Assembly (NCBI GenBank): GCA_001414345.1
Contig: LLCB01000104.1
Coordinates: forward strand, 1 to 64,000
DNA from: Hymenoscyphus infarciens
Lineage: Eukaryota; Ascomycota; Leotiomycetes; Helotiales; Helotiaceae
DNA: 64,000 nt
Direction of reading: 5' to 3'
Shown: positions 24,229 to 36,294 of the stretch, piece after piece
Position numbering within the stretch: the stretch's first letter is position 1
Layout of the letters: the number at the start of each line of letters is the position of its first letter
The notes under the pieces: generated by a model
What the model was told of the DNA's origin: nothing
Database searches by the model: none
The model's input: only the letters and a program-made list of their open reading frames with translations
Program-made: the position numbers and the translations under genes

Positions 24229-25296
24229 TATAATAGCTTATTATCTAAGCTATTCTAGATAGCTAGGAATATCTACTATATATAAGGTTTAGTTATATAT
24301 TTAGCTTTTAGCTATTATTATTTTATATTATCTAATTTAGAAAGGTTATATATATTTATCTCTTCAGTTATTCTTATACCCTACGTGACTTAATAGAACG
24401 CGGTTCTAATCTCATATTTCTAGCTCTAACGCGACTAAATATTTAAATTATTATCTTATTCTTTAAACTCTATCAAAGTATATAATAATATAGAAATTCA
24501 ATAATAATTTACTTATATTCTTATATTTAAAAAGCCCTGCTAAAAAAAATGATTATTCAGCGTAAGTTAGCCTATAATACGAGCCTATCTACTTCTACTA
24601 CTTCTACTACTTCTACTACTTCCACTGCTACTTTTATACTCTTTTATTACTTCTTTTTAATTTATATACCTTCTCTTATAAGGCTAATACTACTTCTACT
24701 AAAAGAGTCTCAAAAGCTACTAAAAAAGTCCTTAAAAAGAAGGCCTCTTAAGTACGCCTCGTAGACGTGTTTCTTAACTAGAAAGAATTCTATAAAATAG
24801 AAGTTATTAAGAGAGTAGGAGAGATTAAATAAAGAGGTAGAAAGAGGCGCACCTCTACTATATATAGAGTAAGTGTAAATAGCTTTAATTTAGATTTTAA
24901 TATCTTAGTACTTCTAAACTAGCTTAGTAGCATCGTAGTTCGAAGCTACTTAGATTTTAGTCTAAAACTACTCTAAATAAGAGTAGTTTTAAACTAGACT
25001 ACTAAACGCGTCTATACGTAAGATATAAGAATAACTGAAGAGATATATCTATCTAGACTTTTAGATATACTTTATAGAGTTTAGGCTTTTATATTAGCTA
25101 ATATATATTATTATTCGGTTTTATATCTCTTTTATATCGTCTAAATCTCTTATATATAGTAGCCTACTCTTCTAAAGTTAGAAAAGGCTAGTTTAGCCTT
25201 TTCTTCTATATTAGAGCCTAGTATTTATATACGTTATTCTACTAAACGCACTTTTATATACCTCTTCTATAGTTATATATATTTCGTACTATTATA
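24229..25296 (+). repeat. LTR D, 3' LTR of element 1, interrupted
   Basis: Starts TATAATAGC directly after the polypurine tract and ends TACTATTATA. Removing the TIR element at 24359-25043 and one TA leaves 381 bp, matching LTR A (367 bp). Heavily RIP-mutated. Confidence 0.85.
24359..25043. mobile_element. 685-bp TIR transposon in LTR D (Tc1/mariner-like target site)
   Basis: Perfect 19-bp terminal inverted repeats: TCTCTTCAGTTATTCTTAT at 24359-24377 and its reverse complement at 25025-25043. The match extends inward to about 30 bp with only C/T-type differences. TA flanks both ends (24357-24358, 25044-25045), the target site of Tc1/mariner/pogo elements. Removing it restores LTR continuity. 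Inside are a short Ser/Thr-repeat ORF (24549-24764) and a perfect 11-bp hairpin (24964-24974 with 24980-24990). No transposase was recognised, so it is probably non-autonomous. Confidence 0.85.
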
Positions 25297-26140
25297 GAGT
25301 AGTAGCTATAAGAGGACGAGTAAGCTAGACGTTTTAACGAGTAAGCGAGTATACTAATAGTAAGCTAGTAATAAGTTTAAGTAAAGCAAAAAAAGAAGAA
25401 GTTACGAGTAAGCTAGGAGTAAGCTAGTTATAGAGTTATCTTAGTTTCTTAGACACTCTTTTAGCTAACTCTACTTGTCTAAGAAAGTAGACTAATAAAA
25501 GTAAGAGATAATATAAAGCGAGCGAGAGTAGAGAGAGTTTAGCTAGAGTATCTAAGAGCTTATAATAATAGCTTTAGTACTTTATATATACTTAGTATAT
25601 ATTAGACTCTCTTTTATAGTAGCTATATTTATAATAATACGAAATATATACTATTATAAATAAGATATTTAAGAGTATATTTAAGTAGAATAATAGATAT
25701 AATTACTAAGAAAAAGACTAAGAAAAAGAGTAAATTAGTCTTTTTAATTTAGAAAGAGTTAAGTATTTATTTATAAGAGATTAGCTAATATTTAAAGTTT
25801 AAAACTTTTATAATATAGATAATATAGATAATATAGATAATATAGATAATATAATATAATATTTAAAGCTAAAATCTAATATTTATAATAAGCTTAATTT
25901 CAAGTAATTAGTCTCTTTACTTATAAGAATTTAGTATATCTAATAGACTAAAACTACTAAAACTACTTTCTTAATACTTATTCCTTAGTAATTAGCTTAT
26001 TTACCTAGAAGATAATAAGTCTATTAATCTATTATTTAGTACTAAGTCTATTTATTAAATATTATAAGTATTATCAAATACTTATTAAGTAATTAGTCTA
26101 GTTACGTCTTTAAAGATTAGTCTTTTTATTTATTATATAG
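25297..26140. repeat. RIP-mutated sequence between elements 1 and 3
   Basis: AT-rich, no gene. From 25630 a degraded relative of the LTR family is visible (TATAATAATACG, then family-like text up to about 25880), but its right end is unclear. Elsewhere there are AGTAAGCTAG-type repeats (25315-25440). Confidence 0.6.
25807..25852. repeat. (ATAATATAG)n tandem repeat
   Basis: About five consecutive 9-bp copies within the degraded LTR-like sequence. Confidence 0.85.
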
Positions 26141-26216
26141 TATAATAGCACGAAATATATATAACTATAGAAGAGGTATATAGAAGTGCGTTTAGTAGAA
26201 TAACGTATATAAATAC

Positions 26217-28617
26217 TATAATAATAAGGTAGAAGTAGAGTAGAGAAGTAGTCTATTCGTAGTTATTAACGCGAAAACTAAAGGTAAAGAGCGAAGATAG
26301 CTCTAAACGATGCTAATATATAAGAGGTACGAAACCGAATAACGATATACGTCGGCTAATATAAAAGCCTAAACCTACGAAGTACGTCTAAAAGCTCGGA
26401 CGTACGTAACCTTCCTAAAACAGATAATATAAGATAACAACTACTAAAACATAGTATATACTATGTAATCTCAGCTATATAGAACAGTATACTATTATAT
26501 CTCTCTCTCTTAAAAAAGACTCGTTCTAAGTCTTCTCTTTTATCGTTTAGAGTTAAATTAGAATACTATAGTATTATTGTCGAGGTAGAAGTATTTATTA
26601 TATTTATTAATTTTATTATAAGCGAGAAGGTAGATTAGAGTCTAAATCGTAGCTAACCCGAGTTTATAGATACTTTATCTATTAAAATTATTATAAGCGA
26701 GATGTCGGTTCTAAATCGACTTCGTAGATACTTATGTTTACTAAAAGAGTATAGTCCGATCTTATCTAGTAGGTCGGAAAAAGCTTAAAATTTAAAAAAG
26801 TTTAAAAAGTTTAAAGTAGAGATAGAGGCGCGGGTATTTAGAGTAAAGTCTAAACTAAAAAGTCGATAATATTATAGATAATAGTAATAACTTAGCTAAG
26901 AGGTTACTATTCTTTTAAGAGTATACTAATTTATATCTAAGTTAAATTTAGATAAAAAAGAACTTCTAACTCTACTAGAAGTAAAAGAAGATAAGAAAGT
27001 AAAAACTATAAGACTCTAATTAGAGTTAGTAGGGTTTTAGCTAGTTAAAAGCGAAGTTATAGCTAAGTTATTAAAGAGGTAGTTCTAGCTAGTTAAATAA
27101 ACTTAATATTAAAGTTATTAAAGTTGAAATTATTATCTAATATTTAAGATAATAAAAAGAGATATAGTTTTAAATACGATATTTATTAGTACTATTATAG
27201 AAACTATATTACTTAGGCCTATAAGCTGCTTTATTCTCTTTAGCGATTCTAAATCGAGGTACTTAAGGACTTTATTTATTATCTTCTGATTTCGAAGAAG
27301 AGTTACTATTATACTATAGAGGATTTAGATAAGCTAAGATATATCCTATATATAAAAGAAGTGTTCTAATTCTAGTATTTCTCTAAGTATAGCTATACTT
27401 AAAAAGTAACCTTTTAAAGTTAGTAAAAGTTTCTTTAACGTATTCTTCTTCTAATTTTACTTCTATCTCTTTTATAACCTTTATACTAGTATCTAAGACT
27501 CGGTCTATAACTATAGTCTTTTAAATGTTTACTAGTAGATATTCAAGGAAAGGTTTAGAGTAGAGTCGGATTATATTCGGTTAGTATTATTAAAAATAGT
27601 AATAACTTAGCTAAGAGCTTACTTCTTTAGTCTTAATAGAAAGCGTATTTCGACTAATTCGTATCCGATTTAAGAGAAGTAGTAGGAAGGTATTAGAGGT
27701 AGCGGTGTCTCTTAAGAGAAAGAGGTCTGAATTCGAGCTTTGAAAAGCAAAGGAGAGTTTAAACGAAGGTTTAAAAGAGGGTTAGAAGCAGAGTGTTTTT
27801 AAGTTATTAACTTTAGAGTTCGCTTATGATTATATTTATCTCGTCTAACTAATCGTTTATCCTTTGTTTTTATATCTCTATCTTATCTATCTATTATCTA
27901 TATATTATCTGAATTTAAGAAGGTTGTCTTTAGAGGCTAAGCTCTTATTATTTTAGCGTATAGTTACGGGTTAGAGAGAGTTTAGAGGGTCTTTTAAAAA
28001 GAGAGGTAGTAGCTCTAGAAGGTCGTTTAACGCCTTATAGCGGAACTGGTTTAATATAATATCGATTTAGAGAGAGAGAGAGTAAGGTCTATAGACGCTA
28101 GAGAGAGAGGATCCGAAGATACTAGAGAGAGAGGATCCGAAGATACTAGATAGAGGTTAGATATTAGAAGAAGGGGATTCGAAGCTAGAAGAGGGTCTTA
28201 AGCTTAGTATCGATTTAAGAGTCGCTAGCGAGAGGTCTAGGAAGCTGTTTAAGAGGTTCGTAGAGTTAGTAGCAGAGAGGCTAGAATAGAAGTAAGGTTA
28301 AGAAGCCTAATAAGAAGAGTGACCTTTAGTTTAATATAATAATAAGACAGAAGTAGAGTAGAGAAGTAGTCTATTCGTAGTTATTAACGCGAAAACTAAA
28401 GATAAAGAGCGAAGATAGCTCTAAACGATGCTAATATATAAGAGATACGAAACCGAACAACGATATACGTCGGCTAATATAAAAGCCTAAACCTACGAAG
28501 TATATCTAAAAGCTTAGACGTATATAACCTTTCTAAAATAAATAATATAAGATAATAACTACTGAAACACGGTATATACTATATAATCTCGGCTATATAG
28601 GACAGTATACTATTATA
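26217..28617 (-). mobile_element. LTR retrotransposon, element 2, nested in LTR G
   Basis: 2401 bp with two 283-bp LTRs (26217-26499 and 28335-28617). AATAC is present on both sides (26212-26216, 28618-28622), and removing the element plus one AATAC rebuilds LTR G. The polypurine tract next to the left LTR (26500-26511) puts transcription on minus. The internal 1.8 kb has a Gag-like remnant on minus around 27350-27550 and keeps more GC than its neighbours. The first part of its LTR (AATAATAAG, AGAAGTAGAGTAGAG) differs from A/B/C/G/H, so it is a subfamily and the youngest dated insertion here. Confidence 0.9.
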
Positions 28618-30977
28618 AATACTAGGCTCTAATATAGAAGAAAAGGAAAAACTATCTCTCTTCTAACTCTAGAAGTAAGCTATTATATATAAGAGATTCG
28701 GATAAAAGAGTCTAAAACCGACTAATATTATATATTAGCTAATATAAAAGCCTAAACCTACGTAACCTTTCTAAAATAGATAATATAAGATAATAATAGC
28801 TAAAACCTTATATATAGTAGATACTTCTAGCTATCTAAGATAGTATACTATTATATCTCTCTCTCTTGAAAAAGACTCGTCCCGAGTCTTCGCTATATTA
28901 TCAGAGTCGAATCGGGATAGTATAAGTTATATTTGTCGTATTTATTTATTTTATTATAAGCGAGAAGTCGAGATATTAGTACCGATCCTTCTATATCAAA
29001 AGCAAGCATTCGCGTTCGCTAGAAGAGTATAGTCTAATCCGTCTAATAGATTAGAAAAAGTTCAAAGTAAAAAGTCAAATCAGAAAAAGTTCAAAGTAGA
29101 ATCGAATAGTGTTTAGTCGAGATTAATAGTAATAACTTAGCTAAGAGCTTACTTCTTTAGTTCTAATAGAAAGTATCTTTTAACTAATTTATATCCGATT
29201 TAAAGAATTTAAATAAAACTTCTAGCTTAGCTAGAAGTGAAAGAAAGTAAAGAATATAAGACTTTATACTAGAGTCGGTAGAGTTTTAGCTAGTTAAAAG
29301 CGAAGTTATTACTAAAGTTTATTAAGATTAAAATTATTATTTAAAGTTCGAGATAATAAAGAGATAGTTTTAGCTAGTTAAAAGAGTTATTACTAAATTT
29401 AAAAATACTATCTAATATTTAGAATAATAAAAGAAGTAGTTTTAGCTAGTTAAATAAACTTAATACTAAAGTTATTATATTACCTTATTCTCTTTAGTAA
29501 TTTAAGTCTAAATTAGAGTACTTAAGAACTTATTTATTATCTTCTAATTCTAATTCTACTTTAGAAGTAGTAGATTCGCTATTAGATTATAGAGAGTTTA
29601 GATTTTAGACTAAAGTGCTAATATTATATAACTTAGCGTTTTAGTATATCTCCTTATCTAAAGCTAAAATATTAGACGCTATTTTAATAAAGTTATAGTT
29701 CTATTATCTCTTTCTTAAAGTAGCTAAGTTTTAGAGCTATAGTATAATCTTATTCTATATTTAAAAGAACTATTCCGATTCTAGTATATCTCTAAGTATA
29801 GCTATACTTAAAAAGTAACTCTTAAAATTAGTAAAAGTTTTTTTAGTATTATCTTTATCTCTTTCTATTTATAAGACTACGAAAGTATTCTAAGTATTCT
29901 CTATTTCGTAACTAGTTAAAAAGTAGATATCTAAAAGAGTAACTATATCTTCTTAATCTTTAAAAGTAAAGTCTAACTCTAACTCGTATCTAGGCTCTAA
30001 GTAGTTCCTAGCTAGTCTAGTTATTATACTCTAAATAAGAGCTTTTTAGATTAGAGAGAAATTATAATAATTAGTATTTATATAGAATCTATTATATACT
30101 AATATCTTCTATTATTAGTATATAGATAAAATACTATTATTTAAAAGTTCGATTCTTTTAGTTATCTTACTTTTTCGTTAAAAGGTATTCGAAGTAGCTT
30201 TAGTACTATATTAGAAGAGAGTAGAATATTAGAAGGTATTAGAGACAGCTACTCGTAGCTAAAAAGAGTATGAATTTAGACTTAGAGGTAGAAGAGAGTT
30301 CGATCGAGAAGAGTTTAAAAGAGAGTTAGATTAGAAAGAGTTCGAAGAAGAAGCGAGTTATTAACTTTAAAATATAAGCTCGCTTACTCTCTTTTCTAGC
30401 TTAGCTAGGCGATTCTTTATTTTTTAATTTTCTACTTCTAAAGCTTATATAACTAACTATATCTAGTCTATATTTAAGAAGTCTTACTTATTATTTTATT
30501 AGAATCTTCTAGATCTTAGTATATAGAGACTATTCAGGTAGCTTCTAGAAAGAGAGATAGCTCTAGAAGAGAGTTATTACTCAACGTCTTATAATAGAAC
30601 TAAATTCGATATCTTCGTTGATTTAGAGAAGAGAGAGAATAAGATTAGATTTAGAAGCTTTCTAGATAACTTTAGTATAGTAACTTATTTACTAAACCTA
30701 TATATAGTAGTCTCTATATAGAGAGAGTTATTAGAAGCCTTATAGATACTTAGCGTATCTCGCTTTCTTAATATATAAAACACGATTTTTACTAGCTATT
30801 TATATAGATACTAAACTCTAGTATTACTAGCTGTCTAAGTAGTCTTTAATTACTTAGCTATTTAAAATTATTATCGTTTAAGTCTAATTCTAGTCTAAAA
30901 AAGAAATAAAAGTAATAACGTACTCGAAAGAGATAATATAAATACTATTACTAGCGAAGAAGAGTTTTTCCTTTTTA

Positions 30978-31284
30978 TATAATAGTATAAAATATATATA
31001 ACTATAGAAGAGGTATATAGAAGTACGTTTAGTAGAATAACGTATATAAATACTAGGCTCTAATATAGAAGAAAAGGAAAAACTATCTCTTTTCTAACTC
31101 TAGAAGTAGACTATTATATATAAGAGGTTTAGATAAGAGTTTAAAACTAACTAACGTTATACGTTAGCTAATATAAAAGTCTAAACTTATATAACCTTTC
31201 TAAAACAGATAATATAAGATAATAATAGCTGAAACCTTATATATAGCAGGTACTCTTAGCTATCTAAGATAGTATACTATTATA
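30978..31284 (-). repeat. LTR H, 5' LTR of element 3
   Basis: TATAATAG to TACTATTATA, 307 bp. The adjoining internal sequence (30925-30977) matches that following LTR A in element 1, marking the conserved 5' leader and primer-binding region. Confidence 0.8.
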
Positions 31285-32090
31285 TATAGTATTTAAAGTC
31301 TTATAAACTATAAAGCTTTTAAATAAATTCTATTTAAAAGCTATATTTAAAAAGTTAAGATTCTTTTACTAAAAGTAGACTTAGATACTAATACTATTAA
31401 TAAATTATTAAGAGAGTTACTAACGATTATTATATTAAATAGAACTTAACTAATAATATATTAGATATATATAATATATTAAGTTATATAATCGCTAGAT
31501 AGTAAATCCGTACTAATAGCTAATAGAATCTATAGACTTGATTTTTAAGTAAAGTTCTATAATTTTCACTAATATAATACTATAATATAAGTAAGTACTT
31601 AGCTTAAAATAATTAATCTAGTTTTATTAATATAATATTTATATAAAAGAAAATTAAAAGCTAATCTAAATTATATTATAGTATTTTTCTATTTACTATA
31701 TAAAGCTATTAGCTTAAAAAAAACTAATATATATTAATAATCGTCTCTTTTTTACTAATTATATATCGCGTTATTTATATTAGAATAAAAGAGTATTAAT
31801 TTATATTAAGAGTCGATTATTAATAATTTATTAATATAAAAGTATTAGTATCTAATAACTTAAGTCTAGATCTATCTCTCTTAGATTAGAGTTAGAGTTA
31901 GAGACTAGAGTTAGAGTTAGATATATAAGTATAAGTAAGCTAGCTACTCTTAGAATCATATAGGAGAATCTTACGAACCTTATCTTTTATAAATTAGTCG
32001 TCTAACTAACGTAATAAAAATAATCTAAAAATCTGCGAGCATCTGGTAATAATAAATAATTAGCTTGTCTCTTTATATTCAAACTGGCTA
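31285..32090. repeat. RIP-mutated unidentified repeat
   Basis: AT-rich with no frame. No LTR of the family is seen. Composition becomes normal near 32050-32100. Confidence 0.6.
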
Positions 32091-32294
32091 AGCCAGAAGT
32101 CAGTTTTAAGAAGACTCGTTCGTAGTGAACACAGATATCTTTGGATTTTCGAAAGCTCCTAGTCGCAACTGCTTAGGCCCTTCTTCTATAGCTAGTTCCA
32201 CCCGGCTCATCTGTGTTTAGTCCTCTCCAAGAGATCCGAGAAGCATGTCTCAAACCCGCAATCATAATCGTTTGAAAGGCCCATGTTCTGATGT

Positions 32295-32945
32295 TCAACC
32301 AAAACCGCTCTTCCTAGCCAACTTCCTAGATCTTGTCTCCATAAGGTGTCTCGATCGAGGTGTATTGCGAACTTGAATCTGCCTATATGTTCTGGGCCTC
32401 TTTGGAATCTTCGACCCCACGACAACTTTACCGCGCGTTCCAGCAATTCTAGCAACAGGCTTTACAGGCCGCGATATTGCAGGATCCGGCGTGAACTGTT
32501 GCTCAATGTGCTGATGTGATGATCCATTACGCTGGATTGTAGGACGGGAGTGATTCTCTTCAGAGTCTTGCTGGAGTGGCTGTTTGGTAGAATATGCCTC
32601 CGCGATGTTTGGGTGATTGAACTCGATCGATCTAGGCGTCGACGGGATCGACGGTGATGGAGATGGAGTATAGACGTCTGCCAGCTGGTCTGCAACCAAT
32701 ATCTTATACGCCTCGCGCATATGTTCCGGCGTCGCTCGTCTTGCCTCCTCCTCTGTCATCCCAAATCTGGAGTATTTCGCAAGGCGGCCTCTCTCCCTAT
32801 CCTCATGATCTTCCCAGGCTCTCTTTAGACTGTGCTCGAATTCGATACCGAAGCCAGGCATGGCAATATCGTCCTGGGCATTGCTTTGTGGTCGAGGAGA
32901 AGGAATGCGGGGTGGGCGCTCGGCCGGGGTTAGATACCAAGCCAT
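32295..32945 (-). CDS. Orphan hypothetical protein in a GC island
   Basis: Single intact ORF of 216 aa, using the first real ATG at 32945 (MAWYLTPAERPPRIPSPRPQ). The product is hydrophilic. It has a charged helical segment (FEHSLKRAWEDHEDRERGRLAKYSRFGMTEEEARRATPEHMREAYKILVADQLADVY) at about 33-90, a Ser/Pro linker, and a basic C-terminus rich in Arg and Lys. No signal peptide, membrane segment or known domain is seen. Normal base composition runs only from about 32.1 to 33.05 kb, with RIP-mutated DNA on both sides. The ORF itself shows no RIP stops, so the stretch is probably single-copy and may be expressed. A 124-codon ORF on the other strand overlaps it and is less protein-like. Unspliced exons beyond the ORF cannot be excluded. 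Confidence 0.45.
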   Translation of the reverse strand: MAWYLTPAERPPRIPSPRPQSNAQDDIAMPGFGIEFEHSLKRAWEDHEDRERGRLAKYSRFGMTEEEARRATPEHMREAYKILVADQLADVYTPSPSPSIPSTPRSIEFNHPNIAEAYSTKQPLQQDSEENHSRPTIQRNGSSHQHIEQQFTPDPAISRPVKPVARIAGTRGKVVVGSKIPKRPRTYRQIQVRNTPRSRHLMETRSRKLARKSGFG

Positions 32946-33059
32946 CACGAGCGACAATCCCAAGAGTAGTTGCGCCTGGTCATCGACGCATAAGAAGGCG
33001 AAAGCGAGGTGTGATGTTGTGGTGTTGATTCAAGGGTGCGGTAAAGAGTGAAATTTAGA

Positions 33060-35720
33060 GTAAAAGTTTATAATTAAAAAATTAAAGCTATTTATATCTC
33101 TTTAAGTAAACTTCCTCTCTCTCTACTACTAGGATTAGCTTTATTCTTCTCTATCTTACTTATAAATTTCTTTTCTTATATATTCTCTCTCTTTTATATC
33201 TCTCTCTTATACTTCTTCTTAATTATCTTTAATATTTATATAGTTCTAATCTAATTCTCTCTATTTCTAAGAAGCTCTAATATTAGTAGCTTATTACTAG
33301 TAATAAGCTTATATATAAGAAGTACTTAGTAGCGATAACTATATACTTATATATAAGAATCTTTAAATAGTTTAATAATAGTATTAAGAGTATATTTCTT
33401 ATTTATAAAATAAAAGAGAGTATTATAAGATCTTTTTTAAAGAAATAAGTATTAAGATTAAAGACTTAATTAAATTAAAAGATACTTTTAAGTATATAAT
33501 ATATATAATCTAAGAGAAATTCCTAATAATTATTAAGCTTATTAAATAGATAAAATAAGTAATATTCTAGTATACTAAATATAAGATACTTTATATAAGA
33601 TTATTAGTATTATATATTATTAATATTATATAGATTAATATATTCTATAACTTCTTCTTATAGCTTTTATATATAGATAAATCGTAATATAATAATATTA
33701 TAAGTTTATTTAGAATTAAAGAGACTAGTATATATAAAAGATTTAAAGAGTTATTTCTATTCTTTAGTTTAGCTATCTAATATCTAATTCTATTATATCT
33801 CGATTCTAATAAAAGAGCTATATATATAGTTTTTTTAAAAAAATAAGCGATCTAGATTACTATTAGATATAATCTATAAGATATATTATTTTAGAAATAT
33901 TAGTATATAAATTAGATATTAGAAAGTATATAAATTTTAAAAAATAGAAAATAAGAATATATCTAAAGTATAAATAGTAAAAGAACCTCTTTTCTCTTAT
34001 TTAATTAATTAACTTTTAGAAAGCTATATACTTTAGAGAAATTAAGTTTTAAGTGAATAAAGTGTTTTAGAGAGTTTAAATTATCTTAGAAGCTAGTAGA
34101 AGATAGAGAGTTATAATAATACGAACTATATACTACTATAAAAGAGATATATAGAAATATGTTTTATAGAATAATATATATAAATACTAGATACTAATAT
34201 AGAAGAAAGGACTAAATTAGTCTCTTCTAACTATCGAAGAGTATATAGCTATATATAAGAGGTTTAGATAGTATAAAAGAGAGTAAAATAATATAAAAGA
34301 GTCTAAACTCTAAATCTAAAACCTTTCTAAATTAGATAATATAAAATAATAACTACTGAAACCTTATATATATATAGTATATAATATATAATCTCGGCTA
34401 TTTAAGATAGTTAGCTATTATAAGAGTCTAAATAGTTCTTAAGTAAGATAATTACGTAGTTCTATATATCTAAGTAGCTATTTACTCTTAAATTTACTAA
34501 TATTCCTTTTTAGATTTTATAAATTATCTAAGTATTCTTTCTCTATTAAATTTTAGAGTAAAAGCTCTTTCTTTTAATAAAGTCTATATTTTATATAATT
34601 AGATTTAGTCTCTAAAATACTCTAGTAGAAAGAAAGATAGAGTAAAGTAAGTAGATCTAGAATTTAAGCGTTTTCGAGCTTTTTTTAGTAAAAAACTAGC
34701 TAAAACTAATATTAACTAACTTTAACTCTACTTAATTAAAAATATATTACTAGATATTATATAAAAAGCTTTATACTAAAAACCTTAGTTAGTCTAAGAT
34801 AAAAGTCTTATATATTATTTATATATAGATATTAAAACTTATAAAGTTAAGAAGTTCTTAAGTTTTAGTCTAAATAGACTAGTATCTCGAAACTTCTATT
34901 ACTCTACTATAGTACTATAAACTATAATTATATATATTAACCGAGAATAAAAGATTAATTAGTAGTCTTATTTACTTCTCTAAGAGATAGAGTATATAAA
35001 TAGACTTTACTTAAGTTTTAAAAATAACTATTCTACTAATAGATTTTAGAATATAAATATATATAGAAGTTATCTAATATTTAACTTTTTTTTTTTTATA
35101 GATAATCTAAAGAACTTATATAAATTATAAGAATAGTTTTATAGATAATTTTAGTATTACTAATCCTCGAGTATAAAAACTCTTATAAGATTATAAGAAA
35201 ACGTATTTTAGATATATAATAAGAATTTATGATTTTCTATATCTAAAGTTCTATTTAAGAGATAAACTAATAGATAATATATTTAATAGTATTATTAAAA
35301 TAAACTATCGTAGTATTCTTAAATAATATTTTATTATTACTTTTTAATAGTACGTATTTATTTTTAGTCTAAGACTACGATATTATAATATATACTACTT
35401 AATAGCTCGTCTCTTTAAAACTCTACTTAAAGTCTACTAAATAAGTATAGTATCTTATAAGTAGATAAATACGTTTATACTAAACTATTCCTTCTTAGTA
35501 TATAACACTTTATAAGACTTATAACGTAGTAGAAATACCTAGAACCTTTATATACTAACGTCTTTTATTTTTAGAAAAAAGAATTACTTAAATTAAGTAA
35601 GAATTCAAAGTACTTAGTAGTACTTAGCTGTTTCGTAATATTATTATAATATTAATATAAATACTAATAATATAAATATTATTTTTCTTAAGTATAGTAG
35701 TAATTATACAGTAGAGATAG
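33060..35720. repeat. Second RIP-mutated block
   Basis: AT-rich with near absence of CpA/TpG and no ORF. It contains solo LTR I. The rest could not be assigned to the LTR family; a degraded DNA transposon or LINE is possible but unproven. Confidence 0.75.
34112..34432 (-). repeat. Solo LTR I
   Basis: Begins TATAATAATACG, ends GCTATTATA, flanked by AGAGT on both sides (34107-34111, 34433-34437). Same family as LTRs A-H. Confidence 0.85.
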
Positions 35721-36294
35721 TACGTATTAAAGTGGCTTTCTATCGTAGTAGTAGGATAAGTCTGATATTCCGAATATTACTAGCCACACTGCTGATGGAA
35801 AAGCGACGAGAAGGATCTCAATGCCCCACCTGTGTGGAAGTCAAAAAGGCTGGAAAGAGTTCTGTGAGAAATCTGGCGTTGTGTTAGTGTTGTAAGACAA
35901 GATCTGCCTCATCATAACTTGAAAATCATGTTTACCCCTCTGTCATATTCGTACGCCACATAGCGCTCGCCGGCAGCTAAGATTGGAGGGCTCTAGGAGT
36001 CAGGAACCGGAGACTTGTTATTCAGGAGGGGTCGACTTATAAGTTGATACATTTTTTTAAAATAAAAAAATCTAAATGGATAGTATAGTATGTATAAGTT
36101 GTAAATATATACAAAAGAAGCTCGAAAGAAAACGCCAAACACCGTACGCTATGATATGGTATCCTTATGCCCCTAAAAATGCAATATACAAGAAACCAAC
36201 CAAAGACCAGGTCTCCCTAGATGTTACATCCTCAAAAGAAAAGAGGTGAAGTAGAAGAAGGGATGAAACGCTAGAAATGCAAGATCCACAACAC
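35721..36294. other. Intergenic, AT block to GH76 3' end
   Basis: Normal composition, no gene. Probably holds the 3'-UTR of the GH76 gene. Confidence 0.55.

Larger units (their letters stand above)
21094..25296 (+). mobile_element. LTR retrotransposon, element 1 (gag-bearing, RIP-mutated)
   Basis: Bounded by LTR A (21094-21460) and LTR D (24229-25296, split by a TIR element). A purine tract AAGAGAGAGAGA (24217-24228) immediately precedes LTR D and sets transcription on the plus strand. Flanks are GAGCG on the left and GAGTA on the right, equal except for a CG-to-TA change that RIP would make. A Gag-like coding stretch, now full of stops, can be read on plus at about 22640-23060. The internal part is interrupted by two solo LTRs (B, C). 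Without insertions the element is about 2.9 kb, with roughly 2.1 kb inside, too short for a full pol gene. It is probably a non-autonomous, gag-only element. Confidence 0.8.
26141..31284 (-). mobile_element. LTR retrotransposon, element 3, host of nested element 2
   Basis: LTRs are G (26141-26216 plus 28623-28855, about 309 bp) and H (30978-31284, 307 bp). TATAG flanks both ends (26136-26140, 31285-31289). The polypurine tract, read on minus, adjoins LTR G at 28856-28867 (TCTCTCTCTCTT on plus). LTR G is therefore the 3' LTR and the element is transcribed on the minus strand. A broken Gag-like coding stretch lies on minus at about 29750-30110, homologous to that of element 1 on plus. Without element 2 it is about 2.74 kb, again too short for pol. 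Confidence 0.85.

Noticed and set aside
24549..24764. 71-codon ORF with Ser/Thr repeats as a protein gene
   Set aside because: It lies inside the TIR element, arises from a TTCTAC repeat, and is surrounded by RIP-type stops.
34440..35640. Possible transposase remnant in the second RIP block
   Set aside because: No terminal repeats or conserved motif could be fixed by eye after the heavy mutation.
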